A stretch of DNA of 64,000 nt, taken from NCBI GenBank assembly GCA_035048815.1, contig JAUCBN010000025.1, positions 10,564,501 through 10,628,500 on the forward strand, read 5' to 3'. This DNA is from Abelmoschus esculentus (Eukaryota; Streptophyta; Magnoliopsida; Malvales; Malvaceae). Within the stretch, counting starts at the first letter, position 1; each line of letters starts with the position of its first letter. Below the pieces are notes generated by a model. It was given only the letters and a program-made list of their open reading frames with translations. It was not told the origin of the DNA and did not search any database. The position numbers were made by a program, and so were the translations under genes. Positions 20,544-32,905 of the stretch are shown here, piece by piece.

Positions 20544-21872
20544 TGATAAGTGCTCAACACACTATCACTTTTTACTCCTTTTATGGGCATTCATCACCAA
20601 ATATAGACCCACTCGGACCAATGCTTGTGCTTAATGTGATATATTTAGAAGTTATGCTCATATAAATAATATTTACAGAAAAAGGCACGTTTCACTACGT
20701 TTTCATATCTGTGCAGGAGAACCATTGCCGCGGCAGCGACAAGGCCGAGGCAGGACCTGATGCCGAGGCAGCAGCAGAAAGACAGGAAGCAACACTATAG
20801 GCGATGGAAAGATAAAATTCCAAGGAACGTTTCTGGACTTGAAGCCCATGGATCGGAGCTGGCTAGCACAAGGAAAAGCCCAAAGGAAGACCACGCGGGA
20901 AAGCCTCCTTAGCCGAATTAAACTTGGAAAATTTTTTATTATTATGTACTTGACTTGTTCCCTACTCCAAGTTGTATTCTACTTAGGAAAGGTTTGCCCT
21001 AGGTCTAGCCTATATAAAGACCTAGCCACCCAATGTATGAAACACGGAATACCTAGGGAGAGAGCCGATTTCTATTCTTGTTTTCTTCTTCTCCATTATG
21101 TTCTAAACCTTCTTAGGGATTAGGTGAAGGTTGTCGAGTATATGTGAGAAGAGATTGTACTTTGTCTTTGATTCAATGCAATAAAGTTATCAAGGTTTGC
21201 TTATCCTTTGTTATTCCTTGTTCTCACAATTGAGCTCGGGAGAGGATATTGTGAGTAATCCATTTATCTAAGCTCGGGAGAGTTAGATTCACGAAAGGGG
21301 TAAGTACGGTGTTTCAATCGCGAAATACTAACTCGGCCTAGGGATAGGTTAAGAGTTTCAACGGCTAAAAGAAGTGTGAGATTGGTTGGTGAGTATAATT
21401 GGTTCACGCCGGGAGGTATCATCAAGGACTAGTCATCAACAACACTCTGACTTAGGGATAAGCGGAGTCATTCAAGGACACTTTGTTGAACTTTGGTAAG
21501 GTCTGCCCAACAAGCAAGGGATTGCCGCGACAGACAGTATTGTCGCTGCCAAGGCAGTAAACTGCAGTGCTGCCGAGGCAGTGACATACGATTGCATTGA
21601 GCAAAGACAAGTCAATCAAATCCACAATACGACGCAACTGGATCCTATCCCATCTCTCTCTATTATTCCAACTCTTTATTTTTATTTAGTTATTTTAGTT
21701 TTAATAAATCAACTCAAATCACTTGTGTTTTTACTTTTCTACAGAACAAGAAGGTGAAGGAAGCATATTAAGTCTACCTGTCCCTGAGGAGACGATAATC
21801 CGATAAAATACTTATCACTTATTACTTTCGATGTGTCCACATGCACTAAACGCGCACTTTTGACACGCGACA
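20544..21872 (+). repeat. S2: solo LTR (type II) in A4 integrase
   Basis: 1329 bp, TGATAAGTGCTCAACACAC to CGCGACA, flanked by perfect 5-bp duplications gtctg (20539-20543 and 21873-21877). TATA box 21011-21019. Palindromes at 20726-20735, 20761-20770, 21547-21556 and 21571-21580. No internal sequence remains, so it is the product of LTR-LTR recombination. It lies opposite to the gene it interrupts. Confidence 0.96.
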
Positions 21873-23068
21873 GTCTGCAATGGCATCTCATTACGTCTAG
21901 AGATATTGCCCGTGCGTTGGCATCGATCACAGTGCTTGTAGTAAAGTTGTGCATCCTTGAAGAGTGTAGGCCAATAAAGGCCTGATTGAAGCACTTTGGC
22001 TGTTGTTCTGTTTCCTTCAAAATGTCCACCACAGGGTGAATCATGGCATTGCCTGAGCATTTCTTTTTGCTCATCCTCTGGAACACATCTTCTTATAACC
22101 TGATCTGCACATTGCTTGAACAAAAGAGGGTCGTCCCAGAAGTACTGGTTCGCATTATGCAGGAACCTCTTTTTTCATTATGGTTGAGGTTATAAAGCAG
22201 AACACCACTACCTAAGTAATTGACAAGATCGCCATACCAGGGAGTGGCTGTGACGACGACAATGTCTTCTATCAATGTTGCCGAGACATACATAGTTATT
22301 GTCATGGCATCACAGTTGTATACTACTGCGGTCTCTGCCTCGGCAGATTCTTCTACCGAGATTTGCAGGATGTGTTCGTCTGGGAATGTGTCCTGTATTT
22401 TGTCTAATGTGATGTTTTTCTCCCCAGCTTCCAATCTGGAAAGATGATCGGCTACATGGTTTTCCGTTCCTTTTCTATCTTTTATATCTATGTCAAATTC
22501 TTGCAAAAGAAGAATCCATCTAATCAGTCTAGGCTTGGCATCCTTCTTGGAAAACAGGTATTTGATTGTCGAATGGTCGGTGTGAAAAGTCACTTTTATT
22601 CCAATAAGGTAGGATCGGAACTTATCAAAGGCAAAGACCACTGCTAGTAATTCCTTCTCCGTGGTGGTGTAATTGATCTGGGCATCATTGAGGGTTTTAC
22701 TAGCATAGTAAATAACATGGAATAGGTTATTCTTTCTCTACCCGAGTGCTGCCCCGACAGCATGATCACTGGCATCACACATAATTTCAAAAGGTAGGGC
22801 CCAATCTGGTGGGACTACAATCGGTGCAGTAATCAGCTTTTCCTTAAGGGCTTCAAATGCTTTAGTGCATTCCTTGCTAAACTCAAGTTTTCTGTCCTGT
22901 TCAAGCAAATTACAAAGGGGTTTAGAAATTTTGAAAAAGTTAGCAATAAACCTCCTGTAGAAACCAGCATGACCCAAGAAACTTCTAACTCCTTTGACTG
23001 AAATTGGTGGAGGCAATTTCTTTATCACATCTATCTTGGCCTTGTCAACTTCGATTCCTTGTGATGAG
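21873..23068 (-). pseudogene. pol: RT C-terminal part, RNase H and integrase zinc region of A4
   Basis: From 23068 down: RT connection (SSQGIEVDKAKIDVIKKL, HAGFYRRFIANF), RNase H (IMCDASDHAVGAALG; FHTDHSTIKYLFSKKD; NHVADHLSRLE) and the integrase HHCC region (CHDSPCGGHF ... HCDRCQRTGN) up to the S2 insertion. A stop lies after the first RNase H block (near 22738) and a frameshift near 22160. A TGCCTCGGCA copy (22336-22345) lies in the variable spacer between RNase H and integrase. Confidence 0.88.
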
Positions 23069-24438
23069 TGTTGCGTGTCAAAAGTGCGCAAATTGTGCAA
23101 ATGAACACGTCGCAAGTAATAAAGTGATAAGCATATCAGATATCGTCTCCACCGGGATTGGTCTACTTAATATGTCTTCTTTTGTCTTCTTGCTCTGAAA
23201 AAGGAATAAAATAAAGACACAAGTAAAATTGGAGTTGATGAAACTAAATAAAGAAAACTAAATAAAAAGAGAATAAATAGATTAAAGAAGTGGCCAGGAT
23301 ACAGTTGTGTTGTATAGTGGATTCAATTGACTTGTTTCTGTCCAATGCAATCGCACAACATTGCCTCGGCAATACTGCAGATTACTGCCTCGACCACGAT
23401 GATGCTAGTCCACCGCGACAATCTCTTGCTCTTGGGTAGACTTTACCAAATTTCGGCAAAGTGTCCTTTGATGACTCCGCTTATCTCTAAGTCGAAGTAC
23501 TGTTGATGACCAGTCCTTGATGATACCTCTCAGCGTGAATCAATTATAATCACCAACCAATCCCACACTTCTTTTAGCCGCTGAAACTCTTAACCTATCT
23601 CTAGGCCGAGTTAGCGTTTCCCGATTGAAACATCGTACTTATTCCTTTCGTGAATCTAACTCTCTCGATATTAGATAAATGGATTTCTCACAAACTTCTC
23701 TCTCGAGCTTGTATGCAAGAACAAGGAATGGCAAAGAATAAGCAAACCTTGATATTTTATTGCATTGAAACAAAAAGCAAAAGTCAATCTCTTCTCACTA
23801 ATACTCTACAACTTTCACCTAAGCCTAAAGAAACTTAGAACATAATAAAAAGTAAAAGAGAATTCTAAAATCTAAGATGAAGTCAGCTCTCTATGATGCT
23901 AAGTGCTTTGTGCCGAAATATCCTCTCTCCCTTTTCTCTTTAGACGACTTTGGCTTATATAGGCTTGGTCAAGGGAAAACCTTTCCTAAGTAGGAATACA
24001 ATTTGGAGTAGGACACAAGTCAAGTCCATAAATAAAATATTTCCAAGTTTATTCCAACTAGGATGCTTTTCCCGCGTGGCCTTTGACTTCGGCTTTCCAT
24101 GTGCTACCCAGCTCCGATCCATATAATACTTGTCCAGAAACGTCCAGCTCATTTTTCTCTTCAGCTTGCCTACAATATCACTACTTGTCCTTCAGCTGCT
24201 GCCTCGGCATCAGGTCCTGCCTCGGCCTCAGTCGCTGCCGCAGCAATAGTTTTTCCTACATAGACACAAAAGTGTAGTAAAACTTGCCCCCTTTTTATAA
24301 GTATCATCTTTATATGTTACAAAAGCAGAATATCTAATTATATCACATTAAGCACATGCATTGGTCCAAGTAGATGTAGATTTAGTGATTATTGTCCATG
24401 AAAGGTGTAAAAAGTGATAGTGAGTTGAGCACTTATCA
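23069..24438 (-). repeat. 3' LTR of A5 (type I)
   Basis: 1370 bp, from TGTTGCG (LTR end) to CTTATCA (LTR start). It is immediately followed by the PPT on the minus strand (24439-24451). Palindromes at 23362-23371 and 24200-24209. Confidence 0.93.
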
Positions 24439-25348
24439 CACCTCCAAACTCGAACTATTGCTTGTCCTCAAGCTATGCAAACCATCAATTTGCCAAACCT
24501 TGCTCTCTCTCTTGGTCTTATGTTTTCATCTATTCTCCCCACCATAATTATGCCTATTCTTAAACCTTAACCTTTCGGTTACCCAAGGGTTTACCTAGAA
24601 ACAAACTATAAGATTTAGTGAGTGTGTGCGTTTTTTTGGACAAGTTTGATTAAAAGCTTTCTTAGGCAAACTCTAAGTTCAAGACAAGTAGACTTGGATT
24701 TAGTGTTCTCTTCTTAAAACAACAATTTCTTGAGCCAATTTCGGGCACCTCAATGATTGTGTTTTCTTATCAATAATTCCTTCTTTCTTTTGATAATCTT
24801 TTTAGCATACTAGAGCCAATTTCAGGCACCTCTAGCATGAAGAAGAGTAATTCTTAGAGCCGGTGATAGGCACCTCTTGTCACTTTCCCAAAAATCTAAG
24901 TCTTTATCACCTAAGTTCATTAAAAGAATTCCTATAATACAACAAGTCCCAAAAGTGTTTTTAGGATCAATCTTATAGCAAGCTTATAAGTTTTCTTCCT
25001 TAAGTATCCTAAGGTTAATCCTTCTAAACAGGACCTAGCCATGGTAAGGAGAAAGATTTCTATAGCCTTAAAAGAATAAATTAAGGCAATATTGATGAAG
25101 AGTAGTGCATAAGTATGGACAATAATTCAAGTAAGGTGGTGGACATAAATTTTTTTTTGAAAAATCCCTTAAATACTTCCTTTCATGGCAAGGCCACGGC
25201 AGTGGATTGCCTCGGCAGTGGATCTACACCCCCAAACTCGAACCAAGTATTGTCCTCAATGCTTATATATATCACACAGCAGGATATAAAGAAGAAAACA
25301 AGACAAGTAAAAAATATATATATTAAGGCATCATGAATATGTAAAATT
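24439..25348 (-). other. 3'UTR of A5 with PPT
   Basis: LTR-proximal PPT (24439-24451), the three stem-loops (24728-24755, 24807-24841, 24856-24880), and the upstream PPT-like copy (25227-25239) next to TGCCTCGGCA (25208-25217). Same layout as in A1. No gene. Confidence 0.72.
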
Positions 25349-26537
25349 TAAAGAGACTTAGAAGAGCTGCTGGTAACTATCAACTTTTTCGGCCTTGTTA
25401 CGGACTATTTGATTTTTGATGATGGTGATGGTTGAGTTTTGGCTTGTCGTGGTGGTTGGACTCTTGTTGGTGGTGTCTGTTGCATTGGAGCGTCCACTTC
25501 GTCTCTTTCTTCTTCGGCAATTTCCTCTATGACCATAATATCTGTCCCACCCTCATTTGTTGCGTCTGCCCAGGCATTATGAATGCTTGGCCCGGCAGCG
25601 GTTGAACTTTGATGTACATAGACATCTATCTCTGCTGAGAGACTACCCATGATGATAGGGGATCCTGGTGGTGTGCTGAAGACTTCCCTCCTCTTGGATG
25701 GTCGTCTGCTGGCAGATGATGCCGCGGCAGAGTCTGCTTCCCTAGATGGGCCAACAGCATGAAATTGTTGCTGAGGGCCAGTAGTGTGGAATGGTCGTGG
25801 TCTTGGAGCTAGAGTCGTCTCGGTGTAGGGTGCAGCTGTGACAAACATGTTGGGGAATTCTGGAAATTGCATCCCTTGGTTTGGAAAGTTGTTGATCATC
25901 ATCTGGGCCATGGCTTTGTTGAAGTCCCTTTGGTATTCCATGTAGCATTGTTTCCTGAGGTCCATGGCTGCTATCCTCTGAAGGATCTCCTGGTTGGGCT
26001 CTGCCGCGGCAGTGCTGTGGGCAATATCAGGTATGTCTGTCGTGTACTAGGCCCCGATATTAGTGTCAGCAGTGTATTGCTGAGAAGTTGCCTGGACTGG
26101 CTCTGCCTGTGTGATTTGCATGATTTTGTGGCAGAATTCCCTAGTCCACCCACGCCTTTGGGTGGTGAATTCATCCGTGTCTGCCATTGGTACACCTGCA
26201 GCATTGCAAATACCCATAATTAAACAAGGAAAATAAAAAGGTCCTCTATGCTTCTTACCGCACTCGTAGATTTCCCTTAAAATTATCTCTCCAACATTGA
26301 TGCTTCGTTTGTTGATTATGGATTGAATGAACACCAATATTCTTCGGTCTACCGTGCTGTTGTGGGAGGTTGGGATTAAGCGTCTTTTGACGAAAGTATT
26401 CCATAGTTTTGCCTTGGGATTAAGATTCTGTCTTGCTACCGATCCTCTATGGGCACCGGATTCCCGATAAGTGTTGTCTTAGCAAAGATCGTCTTTGATT
26501 AGCTCATAGTCTTCATTGGTTATGTCCTCCATGAATG
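25349..26537 (-). pseudogene. ORF3 fragment of A5
   Basis: Lacks the N-terminal roughly 115 codons. Begins near EDITNEDYELIKDD (26537) and runs through the conserved segment FIQSIINKRSINVGEIILREIYECGKKHRG, the Q-rich helix and the proline/serine-rich tail. Lesions: stop near 26479, frameshift between about 26047 and 25966, an early stop replacing the usual ESL end. Perfect TGCCGCGGCA copies lie inside the coding part (25720-25729 and 26002-26011). Function unknown, as for other ORF3 copies. Confidence 0.8.
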
Positions 26538-26690
26538 TAGTAAAACGTGCCTTTTCTGTAAATATTATATATATAAGCATAACTTCTAAATATATCACAT
26601 TAAGTACATGCATTGGTTCAAGTGGGTGTAAATTCGGTGATTAATGCCAACAAAAGGTGTAAAAAGTGATAGTGAGATGAGCACTTATCA
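26538..26690 (-). repeat. Truncated LTR 5' end inside A5
   Basis: About 153 bp equal to the first part of an LTR, ending CTTATCA at 26690 and directly abutting the gag start codon region of A5 (GTCAT, 26691-26695, is ATGAC on the minus strand). It looks like an LTR that inserted at gag codon 2 and then lost most of itself together with gag, pol and the front of ORF3. Confidence 0.8.
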
Positions 26691-26797
26691 GTCATACACC
26701 AAGAAAAACCACAGTAAAATAAATTTAAAAAGCAAAAAGCAAAAAAATAAAGAAAACAAAATTTAGTTGTCAATCCCCGGCAAGGGCGCAAAAAACT
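26691..26797 (-). other. gag start, leader and PBS of A5
   Basis: Start codon of gag (26695) followed on its 5' side by the T-rich leader (A-rich on the plus strand), and a tRNA-Asp PBS at about 26774-26791 with several mutations (GGCAAGGGCGCAA). The LTR terminus at 26798 is mutated from TG to TA. Confidence 0.78.
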
Positions 26798-26916
26798 TAT
26801 TGCGAGTCAAAAGTGCGCAAATTGTGCAAGTGAACATGTCGCAAGTAATAAAGTAAACTTATTGCGAGTCAAAAGTGCGCAAATTGTGCAAGTGAACATG
26901 TCGCAAGTAATAAAGT
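26793..26916 (-). repeat. 62-bp tandem duplication at the A5 LTR edge
   Basis: Two adjacent copies, period 62, of a unit covering the LTR end (ATTGCGAGTC...) plus the last bases of the leader. The copies appear identical by eye, which suggests a late local duplication after insertion. Confidence 0.85.
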
Positions 26917-27179
26917 GATAAGCATATCAGATATCGTCTCCATCGGGATAGGTCTACTTAATATGTCTTCTTTTGTCTTCTTGCTCTGAAAAAGGAATAA
27001 AATAAAGACACAAGTAAAATTCGGGTTGATGAAACTAAATAAAGAAAACTAAATAAAAAGAGAATAAACAGATTAAAGAAGTGGCCAGGATCCAGTTGTG
27101 TTGTATAGTGGATTCAATTGGCTTGTTTCTGTCCAATGCAATCGCACAACACTGCCTCGACAGTACTGCAGATTACTGC
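26798..27179 (-). repeat. 5' LTR of A5, proximal part
   Basis: U5 side of the 5' LTR including the tandem duplication. It ends at the A6 insertion, where actgc (27175-27179) is the target duplication. It continues at 38073. Confidence 0.88.
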
Positions 27180-29850
27180 TGTCGCGTGTCAAAAGTGCGC
27201 GTTTAGTGCAAGTGGACACATTGAAAGTAATAAGTGATAAGTATTTATCGGATTATCGTCTCCAAAGGGACTGGTAGACTTAATATGTCTTCTTCGTCTT
27301 CTTGTTCTGTAGAAAGAAATAAAATAAAAACACAAGTGATTGATGTTTGGTTTAATTAAACTAAAATAACTAAGCAAAGTAAAGAGATTTAATAATAGAG
27401 AGAGATGGGTTAGGATCCAGTTGCGTTGTATTGTGGAATTGATTGACTTGTCTCTGCCCAATGCAATCGTATATCACTGCCTCGGCAGCACTGCAGTTCA
27501 CTGACTTGGCAACGACGATACTTGTCCGCCGCGGCAATCCCTTGCTCTTGGTTGGACTTTACCAAAGTTCGGCAAAGTGTCCTTGAATGACTCCGCTTAT
27601 CCCTAAGTCAGAGTGCTGTTGATGACTAGTCCTTGATGATACCTCCCGGCATGAACCAATTATACTCACCAACCAATCTCACACTTCTTTTTAGCCGCTG
27701 AAACTTTTAACCTATCCCTAGGCCAAGTTAGTGTTTCGCGATTAAAACACTGTACTTACCCCTTTCGTGAATCTAACTCTCCCGAGCTTAGATAAATGGA
27801 TTATTCACAAACTTCCCTCCCGGGCTTGAATGCAAGAACAAGGAATAACAAAGGATAAGCAATCATTGATAACTTTATTGCATTGAATCAAAGGCAACGT
27901 ACAATCTCCTCTCACAAATACTAACAACCTTCCCCTAAACCCTAAAGAAACTTAGAACATAATGGAGAGAAAGAAAACAAGATTGTAAGTCGGCTCTTTC
28001 TCTCTAGGTTTTCCCGTATATGTTACATTGGGTGGCTAGGTCTTTATATAGGCTAGACCTAGGGCAAACCTTTCCTAAGTAGAATACAACTTGGAGTAGG
28101 TGATAAGTGCTCAACACATTATCACTTTCTACTTCTTTTATCGGCATTTATCACCAAATATTCACCCACTTGAACCAATGCATATGCTTAATGTGATATA
28201 TTTAGAAGTTATACTTAAATAGATACTATTTATAGAAAAAGGCACATTTTACTGCGTTTTCATATCTGTGCAGGAGAACCAGTGCCGCGGCAGAGACAAG
28301 GCCGAGGCAGGACCTGATGCCGAGGCAACAGCAGAAAGACAGGAAGAAAAGTGATACGCGAAGGAAAGACAAAAATCCAAGGAACGTGTCTAGACTTGAA
28401 GCCCATGAATCGGAGCTGGTTAGCACAAGGAAAAGCCCAAAGGAAGACCACGCGGGAAAGCCCCCTTAGCCGAATTCAAACTTGGAAATATATTATTATT
28501 ATGTACTTGACTTGTTCCCTACTCCAAGTTGTATTCTACTTAGGAAAGGTTTGCCCTAGGTCTAGCCTATATAAAGACCTAGCCACCCAATGTAATAGAC
28601 ATCGAAATACCTAGGGAGAGCCAACTTCTACTCTTGTTTCTTTCCTCTCCATCATGTTCTAAAACCTTCATAGGGTTTAGGTGAAGGTTGTGGAGTATTT
28701 GTGAGAGGAGATTGTACTTTATCTTTCATTCAATGCAATAAAGATTATCAAGGTTTGCTTATCCTTTGTTATCCGTTGTTCTTGCATTCAAGCCCGGGAG
28801 GGAAGTTTGTAAGTGATCCATTTATCTAAGCTCGGGAGAGCTAGATTCACGAAAGGGGTAAGTACGGTGTTTCAATCGCGAAATACTAACTCGGCCTAGG
28901 GATAGGTTAAGAGTTTCAACGGCTAAAAGAAGTGTGAGATTGGTTGGTGAGTATAATTGGTTCACGCCGGGAGGTATCATCAAGGACTAGTCATCAACAA
29001 CACTTTGACTTAGGGATAAGCGGAGTCATTCAAGGACACTTTGCCGAACTTTGGTAAAGTTTGCCCACGAGCAAGGGATTGCTGCGGCAGACAGCGTTAT
29101 CGCTGCCCAGGCAGTAAACTGCAGTGCTGTCGAGGCAGAGATATGCGATTGCATTGGATAAAGACAAGTCAATCAAGTCCACAATACAATACAACTGGAT
29201 CCTGGCCCATCTTTCTCTCTGATATTTCGACCTTGTTATTTTTATTCAATTATTCTAGTTTAATAAATCACACCCATTCACTTTTGTGTTTTTATTTTTC
29301 TACAGAGCAAGAAGATAAAGAAAGCATATTAAGTAGACCGGTCCCTGAGAAGACGATAACTCGATAAATACTTATCACTTATTACTTGCGATGTGTCCAC
29401 TTGCACTAAACGCACACTTTTAACACGCGACAGTAGGGAACAAGTCATGTACATAATTAAAATATTTCCAAGTTTAATTCGGCTAAGGGGGCTTTCCCGC
29501 ATGGCCTTGTCTTGGGCTTTTCCTCATGCTAGCCAGCTCCGATCCATGGGCTTTAAGTCCAGACACATCCCTTGGATTTTTATCTTCCAATCGCCTACAG
29601 TCTTGCTTCCTGGCTCTCAGCTGCTGCCTCGGCATCAGGTCCTGCCTCGGCCTTGTCACTGCTGCGGCACTAGTTCTCCTACAAAGATATGAAAATGCAG
29701 TAAAACGTGACTTTTCTGTAAATATTATCTCTATAAGCATAACTTCTAAATATATCACATTAAGTAGATGAATTGGTCCGAGTAGGTGTAAATTCGGTGA
29801 TTAATACGAACAAAAGTTATAAAAAGTGATAGTGTGTTGAGCACTTATCA
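27180..29850 (-). repeat. 3' LTR of A6 (type II), split by S3
   Basis: LTR parts 27180-28100 and 29438-29850, about 1334 bp without S3. Ends TGTCGCG (LTR end) and CTTATCA at 29850, next to the PPT (29851-29863). Palindromes at 27478-27487 and 29625-29634. Confidence 0.93.
28101..29432 (+). repeat. S3: solo LTR (type II) inside the A6 3' LTR
   Basis: 1332 bp, TGATAAG to CGCGACA, perfect duplications gtagg (28096-28100 and 29433-29437). Palindromes at 28283-28292 and 28318-28327. An LTR inside an opposite-strand LTR of the same subfamily creates a long inverted arrangement. Confidence 0.96.
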
Positions 29851-30762
29851 CACCCCCAAACTCGAACTATTGCTTGTCCTCAAGCAATGCAAACCATCAA
29901 TTTGCCGAACTCTACTCTCTCTTGGTTTTACATGTCCATCTATTCTCCCCACCATAACTAGGCGTATTCTTAAGCCTTAACCTTTCGGCTACCCAAGGGT
30001 TTACATAGAAACGAACTATAAGAATTGTGAGTGTGTGCGTTTTTGTGGACAAGTTTGATTAAGGGCTTTCTTAGATAAACTCTAAGTTCAAGACAAGTAG
30101 AATTTGGTTAAGTGTTCTCTTCTTTTCTAAGCAACCAATCCTTGAGCCAATTTCGGGCACCTCAAGGGTTGTGTTTTTCCCTTCACTAAATTTTTTTTAA
30201 TATTCCTTAAAACATACTAGAGCCAATTTCGGGCACCTCTAGCATGAAGAAGAGTTCTTTCTAGAGCCGGTGATAGGAACCTCTAGTTACTTTCCCAAAA
30301 ATCTAAGTCTTTATCACCTAAGTTTATTAAAAGAATTCCTATAATCCAACAAGTCCCAGAAGTGTTTAGATTTCTTCCTATAGTAAGCTTCTAAGTTTTC
30401 ATCCTTGAGTATCCTAAGGTTAAACCTTCTTAACAGAATCTAATCATGGTAAGGAGAAAGATTTCTATAGCCTTAAAGAATAAACTAAGGCAATACAGAT
30501 GATGAGCAGTGCAAAAGTGTAGGCAGTTAATTCAAGTAAGGCGAGGAGCATGAAAAAAATAAAAAAAATCACTGGAATACTCCTTTTTTGGCAAGGCCTC
30601 GGCAGTAGATTGCTGCCTTGGCAGTAAATCTGCACCCCAAAACTCAAACCAAGCATTGTGCACAATGCTTTATATTTGAAGAAATAAGCGGGCAACACTA
30701 ATATGAAGTAAGCAGCATATAAAGACAGCAAAAGCAATTAATATTGAATTAAGAACAAGGAT
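29851..30762 (-). other. 3'UTR of A6 with PPT
   Basis: PPT at 29851-29863. Stem-loops at 30135-30171 (longest paired stem of the set), 30213-30247 and 30261-30286. Upstream PPT-like copy at 30633-30645 beside TGCCTTGGCA (30614-30623). Confidence 0.75.
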
Positions 30763-32297
30763 TTAAAGAGACTCCGAAGAGCTGCTTGTAACAATTTTTC
30801 TCCTCGGCCTTGTTGCCGATTGCTTTGTTCTTGGTGAGGGAGATGGTTGCGCTTTTGCTTGCCGGGGCGGTTGGACTCTTGTGGGTGGTGTCCGTTGCAT
30901 TGGGGGCTCGACCTCTTCTGCTACTTCCACATCGGCCATGTCTGCTGTCAGCAGTATGTCCGTTCCACCCTCCATTGTCGTGGCTCCTCCGGTGTGGTGT
31001 GTACTTGGTCCGGCGGCGGTGGAGCTTTGGTGCACACAGGCATCTATCTCGGCTGATAGACTGCCCATGATGATTGGGAATCGGGGTGGAGTGCTGAAGA
31101 CTGCCCTCCGTTTGGATGGTCTTATGCTGGCAGATGATGCTGCGGTAGAATCCGCTGCCCTGGATGGGCCGACAGCTTGGTACTGTGGTTGAGGGTTCGC
31201 ATGGAAGAATGGCCTTGGTCCTCCCGGAGCTGGTGTAGTCTTGGTGTAAGGGGCGGCTGTGACAAACATGTTGCTGGGAACCTCTGGAAATTGCGCCCCT
31301 TGGTCTGGAAAAGCATGGAGCATCATCTGGGCGAGTGTGCCATTGAAATCTCTCTGGTACTCCATGTACCTCTGTTGTCGAAGGTCCATCGCTTCCATCC
31401 TTTGTAAAATCTCCTGATAGGGGTCTACTGCGGCAGAGGTGTGGGCAGTATCAGGTATGTCTGCCGTGTACTGGGCCCCGGCAGCAGTATCAGCCGTGAA
31501 CTGTTGGGGCGTTGCTTGGACTGGCTCCGCATGCGTGATCTGCATGACTTTGTGATAGAAGTCCTTGGTCCATCCTCGCCTTTGGGGAGTGTACTCGTCT
31601 GTATCTTCGATTGGTACACCTGCAGCAACACATAAACCTGTGATCAAACATGGGAAATATAATGGTCCCCTATCTTTCTTACCGCACTCGTGAATTTCAC
31701 GAAGGATGATCTCTCCAACATTGATGGTTCTTTTGTTGATGATCGATTGGATAAGGACCAATCGCCTCCGGTCCACCGTGCTGTTGTGGGACGTGGGGAT
31801 GAGTCGTCGCTTGACAAAGGGGTTCCAATCTTCGCCTCGGGTTTTAGGCTTTGTCTTGTTACGGATCCTCTATGGGTACCGATTTCCCATGGAGTATTCA
31901 CATAAAAAAGATCGTCTTTGATTAGCTCATAGTCCTCGGCAGTAATGTCTTCCATGAATTCGGCGTGAACATCACTGTTCGGGGTGAGGCCGTAGAAGTC
32001 GTTGATGATCTCGGCATCTAACTGGACCGGCCTGCCACGACAGTGAACAAAGAGGGAATCTTTGCTGGGCCCGTGCGCATAGAACTCCCGCACAATCGTA
32101 GCATTCGCCTGGGCAGGTTGAAGACAGAAAATTTCCCATTCTTTGTACTTGAATCTGTCAAAAAGGTAGTGCTCGATGCCGTAGTTTTCATCATCCGAAT
32201 GCTGGAAACCTTGCTCTTCCCATAATTGTCGGGCGATGAAAGATCGGTTGAAACGATCTTCAACGTTGGCTGGGGCAAATATCTTGTAGGTTGCCAT
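30763..32297 (-). pseudogene. ORF3 of A6 (one frameshift)
   Basis: ATG at 32297 (MATYKIFAPANVEDRFN), stop TAA at 30765-30763, about 510 codons. N-terminal conserved domain, then a frameshift near 31825 at SLKPEAK, after which the second part is open over about 330 codons (RRLVLIQSIINKRTINVGEIIL ... PRRKIVTSSSSESL). Otherwise no stop, so it is the best preserved ORF3 here together with A1. No membrane segment or signal peptide. The tail is rich in P, Q, T and R. Function unknown; the domain type is often annotated as putative plant transposon protein. Confidence 0.83.
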
Positions 32298-32754
32298 CAA
32301 GATTGTGAGATGATTTCTTGGAGGTTTTCTTGAAAAGAATCTGGAAGTTCACGAAGGATTGTGAGTAGGCAGAGAGTTATGTGAGAGGAAGATTGTTAAG
32401 AATGCTAAAGAAAACAAGAATGCAAAAGTGAATAGTTCAAGAGGAAGGGGTTTCTTATATACGTCTCGGCGTTGTGACCGTTTGGATCCACTAGTCGTTT
32501 TGTAACCGTTTCCTTTTTCTACCACAGCAGGAATCTCGGCAGACTAGCCGTTACACTGTTCTGCCCGTTGAGACTGCTGTGGCCCTGACACTGTTTTTTT
32601 GCCTTGGCAAAGTTCCTGCTGTGAACTCCTTCTCCTTTATTCTTGCTTCTTGTCCTAAAAAAAATTAAACACACGAAAAAGAAAAATACTTAAGGCAAAA
32701 AAATAAATTCGAAAAAAAAATAATCCTAATATATTAATAAAGAAAAGAGAGGAG
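32298..32754 (-). promoter_or_regulatory. ORF3 leader of A6 with TATA-like box (32454-32461)
   Basis: Reverse strand reads TATATAAG about 155 bp upstream of ORF3, matching A1 and A7, with a pyrimidine-rich leader between. The upstream part is T/A-rich spacer after the gag-protease stop. Confidence 0.5.
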
Positions 32755-32905
32755 ATTATGTTACTGGTAGAGAGCATGTAAATGCATCTCCCAAGATGAT
32801 TCTCTCTTTGGCCCGAATTGTAAATCGGTTGTGGGCCACTCCCTTTTGCTGTGTGTCCATCCACCTTGGGCTTAATCTTTTTACCAATCAATCTGCCGAG
32901 CATTC
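32755..32905 (-). pseudogene. Protease-to-pol-tail junction of A6
   Basis: Short end of the gag-protease frame after S4: RMLGRLIGKKIKPKVDGHTAKGSGPQ, then the pol-derived end (GDAFA-like, shifted by one base here). It shows the conserved deletion junction of the pol-less subfamily. Confidence 0.8.
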
